From contig NZ_CP046507.1 of assembly GCF_009741445.1 (NCBI RefSeq), forward strand, positions 1,426,001 through 1,490,000: a DNA stretch of 64,000 bases, read 5' to 3'. Positions within the stretch are counted from its first letter, which is position 1. Each line of letters begins with the position of its first letter. Origin of the DNA: Mycobacterium avium subsp. avium (GTDB taxonomy: Bacteria; Actinomycetota; Actinomycetes; Mycobacteriales; Mycobacteriaceae). The translations under genes and the position numbers were made by a program. Shown in pieces: positions 1 to 8,717 of this stretch. The notes beneath the pieces were generated by a model. That model was not told where the DNA came from and did not search any database. It was given only the letters and a program-made list of their open reading frames with translations.

Positions 1-951
1 GATGCCGGTGCGCTCGCCGGGGGCGATCCGCCATTCGACGTCGCGCAGCACCGGGCGCCCGTCAAAGGAGACCGACACGTCGAGCAGGTCCACCACGTCC
101 TTGCCGAGCCGGGCGGTGGCCAGCTTGGCCAGCTCGACGCTGTTGCGCAGCGGCGGGACGTCGGCGATCAGCTGGTTGGCCGCCTCGATCCGGAACTTGG
201 GCTTGGAGGTGCGCGCCGGCGCGCCGCGGCGCAACCAGGCCAGCTCCTTGCGCATCAGGTTCTGCCGCTTGGCCTCGGCGGCCGCGGCCATCCGGTCGCG
301 CTCGACGCGTTGCAGGACGTAGGCCGCGTAGCCGCCGTCGAACGGTTCGACGATCCCGTCGTGCACCTCCCAGGTGGTGGTGGCGACCTCGTCGAGGAAC
401 CAGCGGTCGTGGGTGACCAGCAGCAGCCCGCCGGTGTTGCGGGCCCACCGCTGCCGCAGATGCCCGGCCAGCCAGGTGATGCCCTCGATGTCCAGGTGGT
501 TGGTCGGCTCGTCGAGCGCGATGACGTCCCACTCGCCGATCAGCAACCGGGCCAGCTGCACCCGGCGGCGCTGACCACCCGACAGCGTGGAAACGCTTGC
601 CCGCCAATCGATGTCGGAGACCAGGCCGGCCACTACGTCGCGCACTCGCGGGTCGCCGGCCCACTGGTGTTCGGCCGCGTCGCCGACCAGTGTCCAGCCC
701 ACGCTGTGGTCCGGGTCCAACGTGTCGGCCTGGCTGAGCGCGCCGACCCGCAGCCTGCTGCGCCGGGTGACCCGGCCGGCGTCGGGTTGTTGTTCGCCGG
801 TCAGCAGCCGCAGCAGGCTCGATTTGCCGTCGCCGTTGCGCCCGACGATGCCGATGCGGGCGCCGTCGTTGACCCCGAGCGTGATCGACTCGAAGACCAC
901 CTGTGTCGGGTATTCCAGGTGTACGGCCTCAGCTCCCAGTAGGTGCGCCAC
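1..951 (-). CDS. ABC-F family ATP-binding protein, N-terminal 317 residues (3' end outside window)
   Basis: Soluble ATPase with no membrane segments. ABC-F proteins act on the ribosome in translation control or antibiotic resistance. Read from a GTG at 951, the open frame runs off the left edge. Visible in order: Walker A variant GRNGDGKSS near residue 35, signature LSGGQ, Walker B with DEPTNHLD, a charged inter-domain linker, then the start of a second ABC domain (LRDVEWRIAPGERTGI). Two tandem ABC domains without a permease is the ABC-F hallmark. By position and sequence it resembles the M. tuberculosis protein split as Rv1668c/Rv1667c (from memory); here no split is seen in the visible part. 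Older annotations call it a macrolide transporter, which the lack of membrane domains does not support. Confidence 0.85.
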   Translation of the reverse strand, partial: MAHLLGAEAVHLEYPTQVVFESITLGVNDGARIGIVGRNGDGKSSLLRLLTGEQQPDAGRVTRRSRLRVGALSQADTLDPDHSVGWTLVGDAAEHQWAGDPRVRDVVAGLVSDIDWRASVSTLSGGQRRRVQLARLLIGEWDVIALDEPTNHLDIEGITWLAGHLRQRWARNTGGLLLVTHDRWFLDEVATTTWEVHDGIVEPFDGGYAAYVLQRVERDRMAAAAEAKRQNLMRKELAWLRRGAPARTSKPKFRIEAANQLIADVPPLRNSVELAKLATARLGKDVVDLLDVSVSFDGRPVLRDVEWRIAPGERTGI

Positions 952-1027
952 CGGCCCGACCCTAGCGCGGCGACGATGCCGGCCGGTGACGGCCGGAGGA
1001 GGAGTCGCGCAATCCGGCCCTGCGCGG

Positions 1028-1717
1028 TCATTCCAGGGTCAGCAGGGCGTGGTCGACCTGGCGCTGCATTCCCGGGGACGCCTTGCTGGCCACCGCGTCC
1101 AGGAACCGGCCGGCGACGTCGCGCAGCTTGAGGTTGGTTTCCTGCGAGCGCCACACCAGGATGTCGAACGCCCGCTCGGCGGAGATGCCATAGGCGGCCA
1201 TCAGCACCCCCTTGGCCTGCTCGATGCGGGCCCGGGAGTCGGCCACCGCCGAGAGCACGTTGGTGATGTCGGAGTGCAGCGAGTCGGTGACGTCGACGTA
1301 GAAGCCGGAGGTGCCGGCCAGCGCGCCGGAGTCGTCGAGCATCCGATCGCCCGCGACGACGACCCAGTGGGTGCGTCCGGCGGTGTCGACGATGCGGTGC
1401 CGGCTGCTGAACGGCTTGCCCCGCATCACCTGGTCCAGCACGGCCGCCACCCGCTCGCGGTCGTCGGGGTGCTTGTGCTGCAGCAGCAGCTCCGTGCTGG
1501 GCTGCACCTGCCCGGGCCGGTAGCCGTGCATGCGCGCCACCGCGTCCGACCACTCCCAGCGGTGGCCGTCCAGGAAGAACCGGAACCTGCCGACGCGCTG
1601 CGGCTCACCCAGGCCCAGCACCCGCTCGACCGCGCTGAGGTCGCCGTCGCCCTCGACGACGTCCGAGCCGAGCGGCTCCGCACACGGGACGGTTTCGTCG
1701 TTGGAATTCACTGTCAT
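1028..1717 (-). CDS. PAS-ANTAR domain regulator
   Basis: 229-residue protein with an N-terminal PAS-like sensor (about residues 35-145, with HRWEWSDAVARMHGY and HPDDRERV) and a C-terminal ANTAR domain (about 155-215: DSRARIEQAKGVLMAAYGIS, then AFDILVWRSQETNLKLRDVA). ANTAR domains bind paired RNA hairpins and prevent transcription termination; the PAS domain would sense a ligand or redox state. The ATG at 1717 was chosen because a GGAAGGG sequence lies 12 nt upstream; the frame stays open far upstream, but that stretch is a shadow of the enolase-superfamily gene. Stand-alone PAS-ANTAR proteins are common in mycobacteria and their targets are mostly unknown. The gap to the next upstream gene is 95 bp, so it may be transcribed with that operon. 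Confidence 0.85.
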   Translation of the reverse strand: MTVNSNDETVPCAEPLGSDVVEGDGDLSAVERVLGLGEPQRVGRFRFFLDGHRWEWSDAVARMHGYRPGQVQPSTELLLQHKHPDDRERVAAVLDQVMRGKPFSSRHRIVDTAGRTHWVVVAGDRMLDDSGALAGTSGFYVDVTDSLHSDITNVLSAVADSRARIEQAKGVLMAAYGISAERAFDILVWRSQETNLKLRDVAGRFLDAVASKASPGMQRQVDHALLTLE

Positions 1718-1812
1718 GGCCGCCAGATCCCTTCCATGCAACCGCTGGGAGAAGTTGACATATCGATTCCCCGTTTGGCGCGCTTCCATACCTGCTCGTG
1801 CTGGGGAGGCGC

Positions 1813-2919
1813 TCAGCGCACCCGGTACCGGTCGGCGTCGCGGTGTTTGAACTCCAGCCCGAATCCGGGCCGGTGTTGATCGGGCCGCAGCACGCCGCCT
1901 TGCGGCGACAGCGCGCCGTCGAAGAACATCTGCTCGATGCGGTGGTGGTCGTGGAAGTACTCCAGGTGCCGCAGGCTGGCGACGGCGGTGGCGACGTGGG
2001 CGTGCAGGTTGGGCGCGCAGTGACCGGAGACGTCGACGTTGTGGGCGGCCGCCACGGCCGCCGCCCGCAGCCAGTCGGTGATGCCGCCGCACCGGGTGAC
2101 GTCGATCTGCAGGCAGTCGACCGCGTCGGCGGCGAGCATCCGGTGAAAGTAGGCCAGGTCGTACCCGTACTCGCCGGCGGTGACGTCGGCGCTCACCTGG
2201 TCGCGCACCTCCCGCAGCCCGGCCAGGTCGTCGGAGGAGACCGGCTCCTCGAACCAGGTGACGTCGTGCCCGGCCATGGCGTGGGCCATCCGGATCGCCT
2301 GCTTGCGCCGGTAGCCGCCGTTGGCGTCCACATACAGTTCGGTGTCGGGCCCGATCACGGTGCGGGCCAGGGCAATTCGATCGAGATCGCGGCGCTCGTG
2401 CGACCCCCAGGACTCGCCGATCTTGATCTTGACGCGCGGGATCCGCCACTCGTGCACCCAGCGTTCCAGCTGGGCGCGGGTGGCGTTGTCGTCGTAGCTG
2501 GTGAAACCGCCGCTGCCGTAGATCGGCACCGAGTCGTGCGCCATGCCGAGCAGCCGGCACACCGGCAGGCCCAACAGCTTTCCCTTGAGGTCCCACAGCG
2601 CGGTGTCCACCGCGGAGATCGCGCAGGACACCAGGCCGGGCCGCCCGTTGTTGCGCATCGCGCGGACCATCGCCTGCCAGCGCGCCGGGACGTCCAGCGC
2701 GCTGTGTCCGGTGACCGAGCCGGCGAGCGCCCCGGTGATCAGCGCGGCGCAGGCGCCGTCGGCGTAGGTGTAGCCGATGCCGCGCCGCCCGCCGGCGGCC
2801 ACCTCGGCCAGCACCAGCGTGGTCGACGACCAGGACAGGGTGCCGTCGGCTTCCGGTGCGTCGGTGGGGATTTGGTAAACCCGCGCGGTCACCTCGTCGA
2901 TGGCCGGGTCGGGCGTCAT
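1813..2919 (-). CDS. Mandelate racemase / muconate lactonizing enzyme family protein (enolase superfamily)
   Basis: 368-residue enzyme expected to abstract a proton alpha to a carboxylate of an acid-sugar-like substrate. The barrel shows the KxK base motif (RVKIKIG), the Mg ligands D-E-E (YVDANGGY, WFEEPVSS, TAGEYGYD) and a late HCAPNLH motif that may carry the second acid/base. N-terminal capping domain is about residues 1-120. The start ATG overlaps the stop of the upstream SDR gene (ATGA), so the two are probably translationally coupled. Placed after GH15, GMC and SDR genes, an acid-sugar dehydratase role is reasonable, but the substrate cannot be read from sequence. Confidence 0.85.
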   Translation of the reverse strand: MTPDPAIDEVTARVYQIPTDAPEADGTLSWSSTTLVLAEVAAGGRRGIGYTYADGACAALITGALAGSVTGHSALDVPARWQAMVRAMRNNGRPGLVSCAISAVDTALWDLKGKLLGLPVCRLLGMAHDSVPIYGSGGFTSYDDNATRAQLERWVHEWRIPRVKIKIGESWGSHERRDLDRIALARTVIGPDTELYVDANGGYRRKQAIRMAHAMAGHDVTWFEEPVSSDDLAGLREVRDQVSADVTAGEYGYDLAYFHRMLAADAVDCLQIDVTRCGGITDWLRAAAVAAAHNVDVSGHCAPNLHAHVATAVASLRHLEYFHDHHRIEQMFFDGALSPQGGVLRPDQHRPGFGLEFKHRDADRYRVR

Positions 2920-3938
2920 CGCGTCCACCGGCGGGCCCGCGCCGCCAGCCAGGCGCCCAGCCCGGCGGCGCCGAGCGCGCCGGTGCCGCTGATTACCGGA
3001 TGTTGGGAGGCCCACAGCTGCGGGCTGTGGGCGTGCGACGTGTCGTCGAATTCGCCGTGGGCGCCGTGATCGCTGCCCGGCTCCTGATCCAGCGGCTGCC
3101 AGAGGTTGTGCGGCCGGTCGCCGCCGACGGGCTGCTCGGTCTGCTGCGAGTCGTACCCGGTGCGGCCGAGGTAGCGGTCCAGCAACGGCGCCGCGAACTT
3201 CTGCGCGAGCAGCGTCACCATGGTGGAATCCCCGACCCAATACTGTTTGCGCCCTGGATGATCGGCGGCGTACAGCACGCCGCGGGCGGCGACCTCGGGC
3301 TGGTAGATCGGCGGCACCGGTTGCGGATGACGGGGCAGCCGGGACAGCACCCAGGAGAACTGCGGGGTGTTGACGGCGGGCATCTGCACCAGGGTGATCC
3401 GCACCCGCGAGCCCTCGTGCAGCAGTTCGCAGCGCACCGATTCGGTGAACCCGTTGACGGCGTGTTTGGCGCCGCAGTAGGCCGACTGCAGCGGGATCGA
3501 CCGCTGGCTGAGCGCGGAGCCGACCTGCACGATGGTGCCGCGGTCGCGGGGCCGCATCTTGGCCAGCGCCGCCATGGTGCCGTGCACATAACCGAGGTAG
3601 GTCACCTCGGTCACCCGCTTGAACTCCTCGGCGCTGATCTCGCTGAACGGGGCGAACACCGAGGTGAAGGCGACGTTGACCCACACGTCGATGGGGCCGA
3701 AGGCGGCCTCGGTCTCGTCGGCGGCGGCGACGACGGCCGCGTGGTCGGCAACATCGGTCGGCAGGGCCAGCGCCTTGCCGCCGCCGGCCTCCACGTCGCG
3801 GGCCGCGCCCTGCAGCCCGGCGGCGCCGCGGGCCAGCAGGGCGACGTTCGCGCCGCGCCGGCCGAACTCCTTCGCGGTGGCCCGCCCGATCCCGGCGCTG
3901 GCCCCGGTGATCACCACCGTCTGGGTGGACTGTGTCAT
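2916..3938 (-). CDS. Short-chain dehydrogenase/reductase with C-terminal membrane tail
   Basis: 340-residue NAD(P)-dependent oxidoreductase of the classical SDR type. TGASAGIG (residues about 11-18) is the cofactor loop. The catalytic Ser lies in VQVGSALSQ and the Tyr/Lys in YCGAK. The catalytic fold ends near residue 250; a proline- and charge-rich tail then leads to a hydrophobic segment (VISGTGALGAAGLGAWLAA) near the C terminus, probably a membrane anchor. This tail makes the protein longer than the usual 250-residue SDR. It overlaps the downstream enolase-superfamily gene by 4 bp and lies 30 bp after the GH15 gene, so it belongs to the same operon. Confidence 0.88.
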   Translation of the reverse strand: MTQSTQTVVITGASAGIGRATAKEFGRRGANVALLARGAAGLQGAARDVEAGGGKALALPTDVADHAAVVAAADETEAAFGPIDVWVNVAFTSVFAPFSEISAEEFKRVTEVTYLGYVHGTMAALAKMRPRDRGTIVQVGSALSQRSIPLQSAYCGAKHAVNGFTESVRCELLHEGSRVRITLVQMPAVNTPQFSWVLSRLPRHPQPVPPIYQPEVAARGVLYAADHPGRKQYWVGDSTMVTLLAQKFAAPLLDRYLGRTGYDSQQTEQPVGGDRPHNLWQPLDQEPGSDHGAHGEFDDTSHAHSPQLWASQHPVISGTGALGAAGLGAWLAARARRWTR

Positions 3939-3968
3939 CGCAGAACTGCCTTTCGCTGCGGTCCGGTG

Positions 3969-5765
3969 TCAGTCATGGTGGACGGCGTCCCTGGCGAGGG
4001 TGGCGGTGCATTCCAGCATCAGCGCGTGCGCGAACGCCTGCGGCAGGTTGCCGCGCAGCTGGCGTTGCCGCACGTCGTATTCCTCGCAGAACAGCCCCGG
4101 CGGCCCGCACGCCGCCCGGTTGCGTTCGAACCAGCGCATCGCGCAATGGGTATGGCCCAGTTGATGTTCGGCCAACGCCATCATGAACCCGCAGAGCAGG
4201 AACGCGCCCTCCGCCTCGCCCAGGTCGCGCTCGTCGTGCCGGAAGCGGTAGACGAAACCGTCGTCGGTGAGGTCGCGGCGCACGGCGTCCAGGGTAGCCC
4301 GGGTGCGGGGGTCGTCGGCGGGCACCGCGCCGCGCACCGGCGGCAACAGCAGCGAGGCGTCGACGCCGGGCAGCCGCGGGCTGCGCTGCCAATAGCCGTG
4401 CGGGTGCAGGCTTTCCGATGCGGTGTCGGCCAGGATCGCGTCGGCCAGCGACGCGCACGCGGTCAGCTCCGGGCCGGCGCCGGCAAGCTTTGCGACGGCG
4501 CGCAGCCCGGCCACGCAGGCCAGCCGGGACTGTGTCCACCGCTCGTCCTGGATCTCCCAAACCCCGTAATCCGGTTCGCGCCAGCGCTTTTCGATGGCCC
4601 GGATGGCGGCCTGGGCGGCGCGCCAGCCCTCGGCGTCGAGCCGGTCGGCGGCCCCGGCCACCGCCAGCAGCTGCAGCGCCTCGCCGAACACGTCGAGCTG
4701 GAACTGCTGGTTGACCCAGTTGCCGACCTTGTCGGTGCCGCCGGGGTAGCCGGGCAGGTCGAGGGTCTCTTCGCCGGGCACGGCGCCGCCGGTGACGGTG
4801 TAGGCGGGTTTGAGGTTGGCGCCGTCCTCGAGCAGCCGGGCGCCGATGAATCCCACTGCCCGGTCCAGCAATTCGGTGGTGCCGACCGCGGCGGCGGCCA
4901 TGCCGGCGTACACCTGGTCGCGGATCCAGGCGTAGCGGTAGTCGTAGTTCTGGTTGGTGTGCGCGCGTTCGGGCAGGCCGAGCGTCGCCGCGGCGACCAT
5001 GCCGCCGCCGCAGCTGGTCAGCCCGCGCAGCACCGCATACGCGTGCCGGCCGTCCCGGGGCGCGATGGTGCAGTTCAGCGCGGGCACGCTGCGCTGCCAG
5101 GCGGCCGCGGTGGCGTCCCAGGCCAGGCCGGCGTCGGGGAGCCGCTTGGGCAGGGTGCGTTCGGACAGCTCCAGCACCAGGTCGTGCCGGCCGCCCTCGT
5201 CGAGGGTGATCTCGCAGCCGAGCAGTTCGCCGGCGCCGTGGCCGGCCGAATCGACTGGGCGGGCGTCGCAGCCGGCCAGCCAGCGCCAGCGCAACCGGCC
5301 CGACCGTCCGCTCCACACCCCGTCGTCGTCGAGCCGGGGCCGGCCGGGGCCGTGCTTTCCGAACTCGGCAGCCGGGGCCAGCAGCACCCGTACCCGCACC
5401 GTGCCGCGGCAGGCCACCAGGCGCCGCAGCAGCACCACCCGCTCCGGGTCGCCCGGAAAGGCCAGCGCCTCACGGCATTCCACGATGCCGTCGCGTGTGA
5501 TCCAGCGGTTGCGCCAGATCAGCGTGCCCGGCTCGTAGTAGCCGCCCCACACGTGCCGCACGTCGGTCGGGGTGATCGCGTAAACCCCGCCGCCCCCAAC
5601 GAGATTGGAGAACAGGGCGTCGGATTCCCAGCGCGGCGCGCACATCCACGCCACGTCGCCCTGCGGGCCGATCAGCGCGCCCCGTTCGCCGTCGGCGAGC
5701 AGCGCGTACTCGCGCAGCACCCGGGGCGCGAAGACGGTCCCGGCATCGACGGTCTGCTCAGCCAC
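3969..5765 (-). CDS. Glycoside hydrolase family 15 (glucoamylase/trehalase-like) protein
   Basis: 598-residue predicted exo-glycosidase. The N-terminal part (to about residue 230) is the beta-sandwich domain; the (alpha/alpha)6 barrel follows, with the GH15 signature YDYRYAWIRDQVYAG and the motif FQLDVFGEALQLL. EGAFLLCGFMMA carries a candidate catalytic acid. The GTG at 5765 overlaps the end of the GMC gene by 8 bp. M. tuberculosis has a GH15 trehalase (Rv2402), and this looks like an additional paralogue. There is no signal peptide, so the substrate would be intracellular, for instance trehalose or an alpha-glucoside. The exact substrate is inference. Confidence 0.85.
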   Translation of the reverse strand: MAEQTVDAGTVFAPRVLREYALLADGERGALIGPQGDVAWMCAPRWESDALFSNLVGGGGVYAITPTDVRHVWGGYYEPGTLIWRNRWITRDGIVECREALAFPGDPERVVLLRRLVACRGTVRVRVLLAPAAEFGKHGPGRPRLDDDGVWSGRSGRLRWRWLAGCDARPVDSAGHGAGELLGCEITLDEGGRHDLVLELSERTLPKRLPDAGLAWDATAAAWQRSVPALNCTIAPRDGRHAYAVLRGLTSCGGGMVAAATLGLPERAHTNQNYDYRYAWIRDQVYAGMAAAAVGTTELLDRAVGFIGARLLEDGANLKPAYTVTGGAVPGEETLDLPGYPGGTDKVGNWVNQQFQLDVFGEALQLLAVAGAADRLDAEGWRAAQAAIRAIEKRWREPDYGVWEIQDERWTQSRLACVAGLRAVAKLAGAGPELTACASLADAILADTASESLHPHGYWQRSPRLPGVDASLLLPPVRGAVPADDPRTRATLDAVRRDLTDDGFVYRFRHDERDLGEAEGAFLLCGFMMALAEHQLGHTHCAMRWFERNRAACGPPGLFCEEYDVRQRQLRGNLPQAFAHALMLECTATLARDAVHHD

Positions 5766-7455
5766 GGGCCGCCGCCTTCGACCTCCGTCCGGCGGCGGTG
5801 TCGATCTTGCCGGCGGCCAACCGCTCGGCCAGCCGGGAGGCCAACGCCATGATGGTCAGCGCGGGATTGGCCGAGCCCTGGGTCGGGCACACCGACCCGT
5901 CGGCCACAAACAGGTTCGGCACGCCCCACACCCGGTGATCGGAGTCGACCACCGAGTTGTCCGGCCGGGTACCCATCCGGGCGCCGCCGATCAGGTGGGC
6001 GAACCGCTCGATGGTGAGCACATCCTGGGCGTCGGCGGCGCGCAGGATGTCGCCGATCACGTTGGTGGAGTAGGCCATGTTGGCCTTGTCGTTGTCGCAC
6101 AGCGTGTAGTCGAACCGGGCCACCGGGATGCCGTAGGCGTCCTTCTCGTCCGCCAGCGTCACCCGGTTGTCCGGCTGGGGCAACAGCTCGTTGAGCACGC
6201 CGATGGTCGCCCAGTGGTTGTAGTCGCGCATGTACTCCCGCAACGCCCGGCCCCAGTGCCCGTCGGCCAGCACATGTTCGGCCCAGCCGATCGGCATCGG
6301 CGACACCGTCTGGATGGAGAAGCCGCGGGCGAACCCACGCGAGGAGTCGGTCTCGTAGAACTGCTCGGAGGTCACCTCCGGCGGAGGCGCCTTGTACATC
6401 CGAACCTCCTCCGACCACCGGCCCGCCGACTGGGTGGCGCCCTGGACCATCACATAACGGCCGACCTGGTAGTCGTTGTTGCCCAAGCCGTTCGGGAAGC
6501 GGTCGCTGACCGAGTTCAACAGCAGGCGGGGCGTTTCGATCGAATACCCCGCGATGGCAACCACTTTGGCGCGCTGCAGCCGTTCGGTGCCGCCCGCCTC
6601 GTCGTAGTAGACCACGCCGCGGGCGGCGCCGCTACCGTCGAGTTCGACGCGGGCGGCCATGCAGTTGGCGCGGATCTCCACGTCGTGCGCCAGCGCGTCG
6701 GGCAGGTGCGTGACGTACGGGCTGGCCTTGGCGTTGACCTTGCAGCCCTGCAGGCAGTAGCCGCGATAGATGCAGTGCGGGCGATTGCCGAAGGTGCCGT
6801 TGACGATGCCCACCGGCCCCACCCGCATCTCGATGCCGAGCTTGAGCGCGCCCTCCCACAGTTTGGCGGCCGCACCCGAAATAGGGTGGGGGGCAAAGGA
6901 ATAGCGATGCGGATCGCCCCACGGCCAGTTCTGCCCGGCCACCGGCAGCTCCAGTTCGACCTGCTCGTAGTGGTGGCGCAGGTCCTCGTACCGGATCGGC
7001 CAGTCGGCCCCCACCCCGTCCAGGGTGTAGGTGGCGAAGTCGCTGGGATGGAACCGCGGGGTGTAGCCGGCGTAGTGGATCATGGAGCCGCCCACCCCAC
7101 GCCCGGAGTTGTTCTTGCCCAACTCGATCGGGTCGGCGCCACCGATGATGCGCTTCTGGGTCCAGTACAGCGGATGGGAGCCGGCCTCGTCGGACACCCA
7201 GTCCTCGTCGGGGTGCCAGAACGGGCCGGCTTCCAGGATCACCACCCGCCAGCCGGCCCGGGCCAGCCGCTGCGCCAGCACCGAGCCGCCGGCGCCGGCG
7301 CCGACCACGATCAGGTCGACCTCGTCGTCGTCGGCGTAGCGGCGCATGGTCCGTTCGCCGGGCAGGTCGCGCGAATGCACGTCGAGCAGGAAGCGGGAGT
7401 CGTTGTCCCGGGGTCCGACGGCCCCCTTGAGCAGGCCGCGCCAGAAGTCGCCCAT
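5758..7455 (-). CDS. GMC family FAD oxidoreductase
   Basis: 565-residue flavoprotein of the glucose-methanol-choline family. The FAD-binding dinucleotide motif VVGAGAGGSVLAQRL is near residue 50, and the GMC C-terminal signature (TQGSANPALTIMALASRLAE) is near residue 535. The ATG at 7455 is preferred because it forms a TGATG overlap with the preceding gene's stop; the longer open frame upstream is a shadow of that gene. GMC enzymes paired with a gluconate-2-dehydrogenase-subunit-3 protein usually form a two-part sugar or polyol dehydrogenase, and that partner is immediately upstream. No Tat signal is visible on either subunit, unlike many periplasmic homologues. Confidence 0.9.
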   Translation of the reverse strand: MGDFWRGLLKGAVGPRDNDSRFLLDVHSRDLPGERTMRRYADDDEVDLIVVGAGAGGSVLAQRLARAGWRVVILEAGPFWHPDEDWVSDEAGSHPLYWTQKRIIGGADPIELGKNNSGRGVGGSMIHYAGYTPRFHPSDFATYTLDGVGADWPIRYEDLRHHYEQVELELPVAGQNWPWGDPHRYSFAPHPISGAAAKLWEGALKLGIEMRVGPVGIVNGTFGNRPHCIYRGYCLQGCKVNAKASPYVTHLPDALAHDVEIRANCMAARVELDGSGAARGVVYYDEAGGTERLQRAKVVAIAGYSIETPRLLLNSVSDRFPNGLGNNDYQVGRYVMVQGATQSAGRWSEEVRMYKAPPPEVTSEQFYETDSSRGFARGFSIQTVSPMPIGWAEHVLADGHWGRALREYMRDYNHWATIGVLNELLPQPDNRVTLADEKDAYGIPVARFDYTLCDNDKANMAYSTNVIGDILRAADAQDVLTIERFAHLIGGARMGTRPDNSVVDSDHRVWGVPNLFVADGSVCPTQGSANPALTIMALASRLAERLAAGKIDTAAGRRSKAAARG

Positions 7456-8201
7456 CACAGCTCGCCGTTCTGCACGACCTGCACCGGGTCTTCGTCGGTG
7501 GCGCCGCGGGTCTCGTACGGCTCCCGCGCGGCCGCCGGCCCGGAGGCACCGCCGAGGCGCATGAACCCGCGCGGGTAGGCCGGGCCGCCGAAACCGATCT
7601 CGTTCCACGCCCACGGGTGAGAATAGAAGCCGGACAACGTCATTCGCATGCACACCGACCATGCGCGCTTGACGTTCAGGTTGTCCCAGCTGCCGCCGTG
7701 CAGCTCGCCCCGGGAGAATTCCTCGATGATCGCCTCCCGGGTCGGCGGCTCGGCGGCGGCGAACGAGTCGGCGCCGTATCGGCGCGACGCGGTCTCGTCC
7801 AGCCCGCGCAGCACAAGCCGCCAGGTGTCGCGGTCGTCGGGCATGTCGGCGTATTGGTAGCCGTCCAGGCGGCCGTCGGCGAGCTTGGCGTCGACCGACT
7901 CGGCGACCGGCACCCGCGGCTCGACGTCCTGGGCCAGCACCGTGTCGCAGAACGCGCGCAGGCACGGCTCCTCCTCGGGGCCGAAAAACCGCAGCGGCCC
8001 CGGCGGTTCCAGCCGGGCCAGCACCACGTTGCGGGTGGCCTCGTCCCAGTGGCCGGCGGTCTCGAGCACGTCGAAATCGGGGTAGCGCCCGATCATCTGC
8101 GGTGTGGTGCCGCGGCGCTGCCGGGGCAGCCAGGACGGGTGCGGTGGCTTGCCGTCGTCGCGCAGGTTGGGCAGGTGGTCGGGGCGAGAGGTGTCGGCCA
8201 T
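7455..8201 (-). CDS. Gluconate 2-dehydrogenase subunit 3-like protein
   Basis: 248-residue partner of the GMC oxidoreductase. The family signature is near the C terminus (SGFYSHPWAWNEIGFGGPAY). The start ATG at 8201 lies a few bases after the expected stop of the upstream membrane-protein gene (8211-8209). Because that upstream gene carries a frameshift, the frames are physically fused into one long ORF, but an independent start here is consistent with tight operon packing. In known enzymes the small subunit stabilises or matures the catalytic subunit. Its stop overlaps the GMC start, so stoichiometric coupled translation is likely. Confidence 0.82.
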   Translation of the reverse strand: MADTSRPDHLPNLRDDGKPPHPSWLPRQRRGTTPQMIGRYPDFDVLETAGHWDEATRNVVLARLEPPGPLRFFGPEEEPCLRAFCDTVLAQDVEPRVPVAESVDAKLADGRLDGYQYADMPDDRDTWRLVLRGLDETASRRYGADSFAAAEPPTREAIIEEFSRGELHGGSWDNLNVKRAWSVCMRMTLSGFYSHPWAWNEIGFGGPAYPRGFMRLGGASGPAAAREPYETRGATDEDPVQVVQNGEL

Positions 8202-8208
8202 CGGCTGC

Positions 8209-8708
8209 CTATCGCCGGAACCGTTCGCGGCGCAGGATCGAGGCCAGCAGCCCATCCCGCCGACCATGCACATCAACCCGGGGGCGGCGATGGGCGGGCC
8301 CATCGGCACGTTGTAGGACGCGTGCTTCCAACCGCCCGGCTTGCGCGCCACCCCGCGGGCGTGCAGGTATTCGCCCATCAGGCCGTTGGCGGTGTAGACG
8401 GCGGCGGTGATGGGCAGCCAGACCTTGGCCCAGCGCCGGGAGAACACCCCGCCGATCCCGGCCACCACGACCGGCGGGGTCACCACGATCGGGCTCCACA
8501 TCCATTTGTTGCCGAAGCTGGCCTTGTAGTGCTCGAAGTAGATCTCGGCCGTCGTGACCAGCGCCGCCATCGCGGTCAGCCCGGACAGCGAGCGTTCGAA
8601 CCGGCCGTGCGCGACGTCGTAGAGCGCCCGCTCGGCCAGCTGCTGTACCTCGCCGAGGCCGTCGCCGCCGGCGGCCCTGCGCCGTCCGCCGTTGCCCAGC
8701 AACAACAT
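8209..8708 (-). pseudogene. Small multi-TM membrane protein, apparent single-base frameshift near its 3' end
   Basis: About 165 residues with four hydrophobic stretches (LTAMAALVTTAEIYF; WSPIVVTPPVVVAGIGGVF; LPITAAVYTANGLMGEYL; GLMCMVGGMGLLASIL). From the ATG at 8708 the frame reads to GLMCMVGGMG and then runs into the next gene. In the neighbouring frame the sequence continues LLASILRRERFRR and stops at 8209, directly before the next gene's ATG. Adding one base near 8250 restores a membrane protein with a natural end, so a one-base loss is the simplest reading; a sequencing error is the alternative. A strong RBS (AAGGGAG) lies 5 nt upstream of the ATG, inside or at the edge of the IS900-like element. 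I do not recognise the family. Confidence 0.6.
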
Positions 8709-8717
8709 GTGTCTCCC

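Noticed and set aside
1028..2596. 522-residue version of the PAS-ANTAR protein
   Set aside because: Residues before the ATG at 1717 are a frame shadow of the enolase-superfamily gene and have no domain signature.
5758..7965. Longer GMC oxidoreductase starting near 7965
   Set aside because: The added N-terminal part is the reverse-frame image of the subunit-3 gene; the ATG at 7455 overlaps that gene's stop and begins the recognisable protein.
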